Positions 57,205 through 64,000 of a DNA stretch of 64,000 nt are shown piece after piece; the stretch's first letter is position 1, and every line of letters starts with the position of its first letter. Below the pieces are notes generated by a model. It did not search any database. It had not been told where the DNA came from and was given only the letters and a program-made list of their open reading frames with translations. The position numbers were made by a program, and so were the translations under genes. Source of the DNA: Omphalotus guepiniiformis (Eukaryota; Basidiomycota; Agaricomycetes; Agaricales; Omphalotaceae); the NCBI GenBank assembly GCA_028554645.1, contig JAQOOI010000021.1, forward strand, positions 2,356,001-2,420,000. The letters are read 5' to 3'.

Positions 57205-57440
57205 CCATGTTCTCGGAATCCGCAATTTTGAATGAGCGTTCACAAGAGGGAGTGGGAGTGAATAAGAATGAGTGACTGGCGGTTGGTGTATTTAACAAAA
57301 AGACGACTGTTAAGAATCGATTCAATCGTTTTATATAGCAAGTTTGGAAACTTGAAAGAGACAAACCAAAAAGTTCGAATCACGTAGGAGGATCATATCA
57401 ATGCAAATCATCCCAAGACGACGGTCACTTGCAATGGTAT
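57205..57440 (-). pseudogene. relic of a tandem GH16 gene 3' end
   Basis: Minus-strand translation near 57435-57398 reads QVTVVLG, stop, FALI, stop. This corresponds to the GPI tail VTVVLGLLALI of the intact GH16 gene, with one Leu codon turned into a stop. The following ~200 bp match the 3' flank of the intact gene (54745-54985). The catalytic part is absent. It is best read as the remaining 3' end of a former tandem duplicate. Confidence 0.65.
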
Positions 57441-57573
57441 GTATTGTATTTTACAGGACGTCACTAGAACATTAAGCACTCCAACAAGAAAAGATGAAAG
57501 AGGATGAGAGTGAGAATGGTATCGTCACGCGTACGCGCAGCCGCATCATCCCCTTTCAAGTTTGATAGAACGA

Positions 57574-59760
57574 TCACATCTTCCTCCTCACCAATTTCAA
57601 AGGAACGCTGCTCAGACCAAACGCAGTCCCCTTCATACACGCGGCACCCATGACACGATCAACATACTGTGCCCTGGTTTCGCCTGGCTGAAGGACAATA
57701 TCTAGTCTCCAGTCACGTAGCAATGAGGTTATGAATCCTAGAGCCTCCTGTTGTGCGAATTTACGCCCTGCCTATTGATTAGCATCGTCACGAATCCTAA
57801 GTCTAGAGTTGTACGTACCTACACAAACCCTTGGTCCAAATCCGAACATGCCTAGCTCATTCTCTGTCTTGTGCGCCCATCTGCTCGGTCGGAAGACGTC
57901 TGGTTCCTCGAACATATGAGGGTTACGGACTATCAGAGTTATTAGGTCCCTTCATGTATTGACTAAGGCAAGACTTACAGATTCCAACTAAATCAAATAT
58001 CAAAAGTCGGCCTTTCTTCAGTACGAAAGTCTCTTGAGTAGGACGAGTCACGGTAATCGGTACGTCTTCTGTCATCATGCGAGGAAGAAATAGAGGTGCG
58101 GCTATGTTCAAGTTCATCAATAGAATTAGTAGGCAGGAATGAACGATCTACGAGTAAGACGCACGACAGAGCCGCTGTGCCTCTAAGAAACATCCCAATA
58201 CATGTTGAAGCTGGCTTGTATCAATAGGCTAGACGTCGACGTATCAGCATATGCCGTCAGGATCTATTGACGTCGTACCGAGGGAACGTTCTGGATTTGT
58301 TGAATTTCAAGGAACGCCTTCTCTTGTTCGTCTTGATACAGCGCAAGGTATGCTAGTGTTGTGACAAGTGCACTCGCGGTTGTTTCTGCAGTATACAAAA
58401 GTCAATTAGCAACGAGCAAAAACGACGGAACAATCAGCTACCATGTCCAGCAAATAGGATGGAGAGCATATTTGCAACCTAGGAATGAAGCTAAGTATAG
58501 ACATTCAAATCGACACGCATATTTCAGAGTACCATTTCCTCTTCCGTCATTCCGTGTCGTTGTAAGCCGCTAGACGCCGCGACTAGACGATTCAAGACAT
58601 CTCCAGGTAGATCAGCATCATCGACGTTCTGTTCTTGTTGCTCTGCCTTCCTTGCCGCGATAGCAGTCGCAACAAAGGACATGACATCGGACCACGCCTT
58701 GTCCATAGAACGGAGACTGAGAGATGGAGAAGATTAGATGCATTGCAACGGAGTATTAATAGATGAGAAAGGCACACCTTTCAATGGGTAAACTGTATGA
58801 CCATCTAGGAAATATCATCCGAGGAATAAGAGTTTCAGATACGGTGTACAGGGACTGTGTAATATCTACTGCATCTGCTGGTCGAGACCAAGAAGTCGGC
58901 ATGCCGAAACCAGACTTTGCAAGGACAAGTAAGGTTACCTTGCCGCCTCGTGTCAGAGCTCAACATAAACAGAATAAACGGTTCAGGGGGGCTATACCTT
59001 GAGCATGAGGGGGTGAATCTCAGGGAGTACGACTTCGTCAGCCCTCTCCCAGCCTTCTGCTTGCACCATCTGCCCATAAACGTCAATTGCCTCCTGCCAA
59101 GCTGACGATAGGCTTGAACAAAGTCAGACGTCTTTGTCTTAAGATTCTGAATAGAAAGTACTCACGTTTTAGCACCAAAGGCGGGCGCTACGACACGTCG
59201 GTGGCGTTGCCAGATTTCTCCACTCACGGAAGGAAGACTGTCACCTAGTAGCCTTCAAGAAGATGTCAATAGTGGAAGGCATTTGAATTATATAAATCTA
59301 CCTTGCCAGAGTAAGGTCCCATGGCTTCACAGGGTGGAGTTTGACTTCGTTTCCAAGGATTTGCTTCATAACGTCGATCGAGCAAGTATAGTAGCAGGTC
59401 TTTCCGGGTAGTATGGGGACTACGGATATGATATCACGCGAGAAATTCATGAAGGCTGTGAAAGTTGGATTAGGGCTATTTACAGCTTCACGCATAGAAA
59501 GAATGGACACACAAGTCTTGCGAAGTCTCCAGGTCCAGGTGGGTCCATAAGTCCATGTAGTATCGGGCAAGATGGCTCCAAGAGGACTGAGAGGCGAATA
59601 CAGTGGTCTCAGACCTGGAAGAAAACCAACGTCCTTTGCAGGTTGATGAGTGAGGCAGTGTTAGCTCGAGAACGGCGTTCGCGCTTACCCAGAGACCCTT
59701 CACATATTTGACGACTCCCAGTGCTACGGCGCAACAAAGAACAGTCACAGAAACAGACAT
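57574..59760 (-). CDS. cytochrome P450 monooxygenase (agaricomycete family)
   Basis: Start ATG 59760 with a membrane anchor (MSVSVTVLCCAVALGVVKYV), spliced to DVGFLPGLRPLYSPLSPLGA. Then SRDIISVVPILPGKTCYYTC, SIDVMKQILGNEVKLHPVKP, WQRHRRVVAPAFGAK, DAVDITQSLYTVSETLIPRM, the I-helix oxygen-binding segment AGHETTASAL, the K-helix ExxR motif EAQR, LFLPRMMTEDVPITV, and the heme loop FGFGPRVCAGRKFAQQ with the Cys ligand (spliced across an intron at ~57773-57824). Stop at 57574 after LKLVRRKM. There are about ten short introns and all motifs are in frame. It is a class II, ER-anchored P450. The substrate is unknown. Confidence 0.87.
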
Positions 59761-60262
59761 AGTGGGCTCTATGAAGGAAGATGTGATAGAGGGGCGTACA
59801 GGTTTACCTTATTTAAAGGACGGCGTTTATTCGTGGAATGCTGATCCCAGATCGTGCCGTTGCTTCCTTCCTTGATCCTGCTTCAATCAGAAAAATTCTT
59901 GAAAAATCAGTTGCAACGAATGATTCCGATTTCATCTCCAATGTGGTCCTCTTAACCTTAAATGCACGTACTGAAGGTTTGAAGGTCGCAACATTGAACC
60001 TGCGTTAACATGGATGTATGCATACAAGCCTATCATAACACGTGGTATGCACGTGGTTGATCTCACGTCCGGTCGTCGTCTCCTCTGAGTCTGACAGTGA
60101 CCCGCAACCTGCCCGCAACAATCTCGAGCCAACCATTGTAGTACGCCCATCGTCTTTCCAACTTCCTGGATCTTGTACGGAAGGTGCTTAGGAAGTGTAG
60201 GTTATATTATGTGGAAGTAAGGGCGAAGGTACGAGCATATTTTTCTTTTACTTCATCTCTAT
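59761..60262. other. promoter of P450 (57.6-59.8 kb) and 3' flank of next P450
   Basis: A TATA-like AT-rich stretch (ttacctTATTTAAAGG, ~59806-59821) lies 46-60 bp upstream of the P450 start at 59760 and is a plausible core promoter. No ORF of interest. Confidence 0.4.
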
Positions 60263-61904
60263 CTAAGCCTTAGTGTGTTGTTCAGAATTACTCTTTTTTC
60301 GAAGACGTATCCGTGGCTTTTCGTCCGTGAGGACAACCGTTAATCCAGATCCTTTTGAAGCGACTTTCGGTACTGGGCTGCCTTCAGGAGGCAACTCTAT
60401 GTCAAACATATCGAGGCAGAGAACGAGGAAGATCTTGACGATATGCCTGGCGTAATTCCGACCTTTACACTAGCAAATAGGCTTCAGAAGGCGTCAGTAC
60501 CTGCAGGAAGCTCGCCTACCATGGATAACCCTCCACCCCACGGCACCAGAGTCTTGACTCCTTCCCATTCCGGATATCCATCAATATCAAGAAATCGGTT
60601 GTACTTGAATTTTTCGGGCTCAGAGAAGAGGGCTGGATCGAAATGCATTCCTCGAACATCCATGAGAAGATGTTCACCTTTCAGGATCGAGAAGCTTCTA
60701 CCCCCGGAGCCTGTGACCACGGTATCAGAGTGCGCTTGTCGTATCGAGGTCGGAAGGAGGCTGAGGCGCAGTGTCTCTTGAAAGATCGAATCCAGTACCC
60801 TAAACCTCGGCTCGTCTAGGACAGTCGGGTCCGCACTTAAAAGAGATTCGACATCTGTTATCGTTTCACTGACGGCACTGCGAACGTCGGCCGAGACACG
60901 TTTGAATATCGTCGCGTCAGCCATGAGGTAGGCCATTGCCCAAAATGTGACCTGGATAATATTCCCATTCATTCCCCACAGGATGCTGAATAGCGCCGAT
61001 GTCTTTTCATGGTTGGACAGGCCGGATTTATTGAACTCCCGAATGACGCCAGACATAAACTCTGGCGCCCCCTCAAGATTACTGTCCTCGCTCCATGCAG
61101 CGTGGAGATATTTGTCTATATACGAGACAAGGCGTTCTCGTGCTTGCTTGCCCTCGTAGCCAGCAAAAGGGTTCGGAATACCACTAGCAATCCAGTACAT
61201 GTCCCGGTCTAGGATAGCAAGGTCGCAATACGTGTCGGGGGAAAAGTGGGGTCCAAAGAAGGTCATCACGGTTGCGGCGTAGATGCTTGTCCCGACAAAT
61301 TCGTGGAGCTCTACATCCACAAGCGTGTCACCTTTTGTCAAATTAGCAAGACAACGGAAGAGCTCTTTGTTGGCGGGGATGACGAGCGGAGCTAGGTTGC
61401 GATTCGCCATTGCGTGCGATGCCAAGGTATATACATGTCCGTGCAACACGTCGAAGACATACGGGACTCGAACGTTGTCCGTGATGCCAGTTATAGGGCC
61501 GAATTTCTGGTAGTCGAGATAACCAACCACCTTCGGCGACTTTGTCTGTAAACAGACTATGGCGATGGGGTCCGAGATCACAACCATATGGTTTCCAGCC
61601 AGAAGCAGTTTGTATATGGAGCCATATTGTGCGCTATATACACGTTAGTGATTTGTGTACAAATGCGAACTTGACGCGCTTACCGGCACTTTTGTAGGAA
61701 CCGAGTTGGGGGATTCAAGAACTTGAAGACATGACCTAGCCACGGAAGACGATGAGGTACGAGTGGAGGAGGACTGGCGTCCGGGGTGTCTCCTGGGGGA
61801 GAGTTTTCCGCATAGGAACGGACGTTGAGATACACGAGGGTGAAGACGATGGCGAGCAAAGAAATGGCCGCAACACTACTGGCAGGTTCGTTAGACTCAG
61901 ACAT
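60263..61904 (-). CDS. cytochrome P450, CYP7/CYP8-like clade (513 aa)
   Basis: Three exons (61904-61684, 61633-60520, 60469-60263) give 1542 nt, 513 aa. The N-terminal anchor is VAAISLLAIVFTLVYLNV, then a Pro-rich hinge PPPLVPHRLPWLGHVFKFLN and RAQYGSIYKLLLAGNHMVVI. The I-helix is atypical (ILWGMNGNIIQVTFWAMAYL, lacking the usual AGxxT and having GMNGN). The K-helix is ETLR (FQETLRLSLLPTSIR), then FKYNRFLDIDG, and the heme loop is LVPWGGGLSMCKGRNYARHI with the Cys ligand right after the second intron. W-G-G-G-x-x-x-C-x-G-R and the I-helix Asn resemble CYP7/CYP8-type enzymes (7-alpha-hydroxylase or prostacyclin-synthase-like), often annotated in fungi as sterol-related. The substrate is unknown. 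It is divergent from a related gene at 63305. Confidence 0.9.
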
Positions 61905-63304
61905 GCTGTTCTGTTAGATGCTGAGGACTATGCCTGAATAGTGACGACTGAAGGTTCTCGTATGACCTGGATTGCGTCTCTGTACCCTTCTATACTTGGA
62001 TATCCTGATAGATGAAAGACGAGAAGCAGTACACCAAAGCTCTTTGACAGAAAATAACAAGATGGCAGTCACAATCAGATCGGACCCAGAATCTGTGAGT
62101 GATAATTATATATGGGGGCATTAAAGACACGGGCCTCAAATGATAGAAGTTTCAGATCAAGACGAAGACGGGATTGTAATTTGGACTGCGTTAGGATCTC
62201 AGCAGAACACGAGTGTGGCTAAGGTGGAGGAAGCAACAGTATGCTTCCGCGATTACCTGGCATGTATGTATCTAAAAGAGTCATTCTACGCTCTACAGGT
62301 TTCGGGGGCCTTGTACCTTTGACCATGAGGTGGTGGCTATCCCTTGCAGGTCCTTATGCATATTGCAATTTGCCGATGCGTAAGAAGCGCGGCATGTTGT
62401 CTGTATACCGGGCTTAGGTTTCCTTTGTCTCATCGAGGCTTTGCTCGCATGAAGTTGTCGCCTTTTTGGTGGTGATTACATTTGCTGCGGTCTGATACTG
62501 CGCTGCCTCTCAGTTGATGTATTGTGCAGCGTCTTCACCAAATAATACTTGTGATCGTGCAGTGTGGTATGTTCAATGTAAATACAGGAGTTGACGGCAT
62601 TGTTGGTGTCCTTACACCTTCCTGCCAGTGTGGGTACAGAGTTCTTTGAATTCCTTCTTCGTCTGATGCACCTTATCCACCCAGGTGATACCGTGCTGGA
62701 AAGTCCTTGGAATCCTAACTCTGTTAGACCTAAGGTTGCTGTTGATATGTTCGTGGTGCTGTGCCCAGTCTGTACTTCTTTTCTCAGTGAACGTGTTCAT
62801 CAGCGAAACTCATCAGTATCTGATCCATGTTGCACATGTTCACCACAAGAAATGGTAGGGTACAATGCTATCAGCCCGCAATACCCAAACACGTAGGTAT
62901 TTGGCTACCCTACTACGCAGGTTTGCACCAATGCTCATGTTCTTTGATTTGATAGTTTAATCCATCAGTCATGGGTATTGGCCGCTCAGCCTCATGGATA
63001 ACTTCAGGTGTTAGGCCAACTATTTAATTCTTTCTTGTAAAGGTAAAAAGGATCCGTGTTTCTTGTGTGGCTTCATTCTCATCTCACATCGCATCTCAGT
63101 TGCCTTGATGAAACATGAGATCATTGACCAATGTGACATCTTGTCCTTGCAAGACCTATGCCTTTGTATCTCGTTTCTTTTAGGGTATTGGACCTAGAAG
63201 TCGAGCTTGTCACAGATTGATAGTCTGAGCGGGAATCGATGGGTCGTCTTAGTACATTTGTCCCCGTTAAAAAGCAAACATCATCGTGCTTGTTCAAGTG
63301 AATC
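61905..63304. promoter_or_regulatory. 1.4-kb divergent intergenic region between two related P450s
   Basis: No supported gene; ORFs of 60-101 aa lack domains. It must contain promoters for both the 61904 (minus) and 63305 (plus) P450 genes. I see no clear shared palindromic regulator site. Confidence 0.4.
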
Positions 63305-64000
63305 ATGGCACTCATTGTGATACTGGATACCATTGCTCTCCTCCTTTTTGTAGGCATCTGCTCACATCTCATACGGCGAAGACTCAGTAATGTAGGAGAT
63401 TATCCTGACTCGCCTCCTGTCGTCCCTAGCCATATACCGTGGCTCGGACATGTGCTGGATTTTATGTTTTATAGAGCTGACCTTTTAGCTAAGTGCAGGT
63501 ACGGATATATCGGCTCCGTCTCTCTTCTATGTCGCTTATCCGGGTGTATGTAGGGCTAATCACGGATCTACATACAAACTTCGACTTGGTGGCAGATATC
63601 TGGTGATTGTTTCATCACCAACAGCGATTGCCAATGTTCTCTCACGGCCAACGAAAGTGCTTGGAGCTTTGACATTGGAGCAGCTCCGTGCCTTAACCGA
63701 CGTTTCTCCAGCGCGAATCCCTCATGTCATCGAGGTACTTCATGAACACGTCTATCCGATTGTTGCGTCTGGGATGTCAAAAAGGAACATGGGGGTTGCT
63801 GCGGTCACCACGTCTAGGAGGTTCTTCACTCGCATGGAAGCGGCTATGACCGCCAATACTGATGAAGTAGAGCTCGATCCTGAAGACTTTATTACCAAAA
63901 ATCTATATTGCGCGTCCGTGACTTCGTTATTTGGATCCGATATTTTCCAAGACACTTATTCCGACTTTTCAACCATGGACAAAGATGTCTTTGCCATGCT
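63305..64000 (+). CDS. cytochrome P450, same clade as 60.3-61.9 kb, 5' part only
   Basis: Exon 1 63305-63498 (MALIVILDTIALLLFVGICS anchor, PPVVPSHIPWLGHVLDFMFY), donor GTACGG; exon 2 from 63554 (RANHGSTYKLRLGGRYLVIV). The exon 1/2 boundary falls at the same place (after the KC.. of LAKCR/LQKCR, phase 2) as in the P450 at 61904-60263, so the two are paralogues. It continues VLHEHVYPIVASGMSKRNMG and GSDIFQDTYSDFSTMDKDVF to the window end. The heme domain lies outside the window. Confidence 0.85.

Noticed and set aside
42066..64000. A secondary-metabolite biosynthetic cluster (regulator, exporter, three P450s)
   Set aside because: No terpene cyclase, PKS, NRPS, DMAT or RiPP precursor is visible, and intact housekeeping genes and pseudogenes separate the parts.

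Overview
The window looks like nuclear DNA of a mushroom-forming basidiomycete (Agaricomycetes, probably Agaricales). The evidence is many short GT-AG introns (about 40-70 bp), genes of about ten exons, Tnp2-type CACTA transposase remains, expanded cytochrome P450s, a GPI-tailed GH16 glucanase, and a Zn2Cys6/fungal-MHR regulator. No rRNA, tRNA, CRISPR or prokaryotic feature was seen. Exon boundaries given as exact are ones I spliced by hand, and the spliced lengths are divisible by three.

Layout. 0.6-3.2 kb: an intact ten-exon, 659-aa lineage-specific gene (minus strand). 3.5-22.2 kb: a nested mobile-element zone. It holds two inverted copies of a ~1.66-kb retroelement-like unit (3.5-5.2 and 18.7-20.4 kb), a 2.7-kb foldback CACTA-like element that split an older ORF, a decayed Tnp2 transposase gene interrupted by a 567-bp hAT-type element and by a ~1.4-kb insertion, a 905-bp Mutator-like element with a 9-bp target duplication, and a ~210-bp MITE-like unit. 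24.4-26.5 kb: an intact ten-exon gene in which three Myb repeats are fused in frame to a complete glutathione S-transferase. 26.5-34.2 kb: a gene-poor decayed stretch ending in an alginate-lyase-family pseudogene that carries a 4 x 77-bp tandem repeat.

34.9-64 kb is gene-rich: ETF beta subunit (+), a 1173-aa RING-H2 E3 ligase (-), a Zn2Cys6 transcription factor (+) convergent with a DHA2-type MFS exporter (-), an ERG6-like pseudogene (-), an allantoate-permease-like relic (+), kynurenine aminotransferase (+), a GPI-anchored GH16 glucanase (-) with the relic of a lost tandem copy, and three P450 genes. Two of the P450s are related and diverge from a shared 1.4-kb intergenic region; the last one runs off the window.

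Functionally, ETF-beta (mitochondrial electron transfer) and kynurenine aminotransferase (tryptophan catabolism) are housekeeping. The transcription factor/MFS pair and the P450 group look like accessory secondary- or xeno-metabolism, but no core biosynthetic enzyme is present, so a biosynthetic cluster cannot be claimed. The most unusual object is the Myb-GST fusion. The most informative architecture is the nested transposon stack, where target duplications fix the boundaries.
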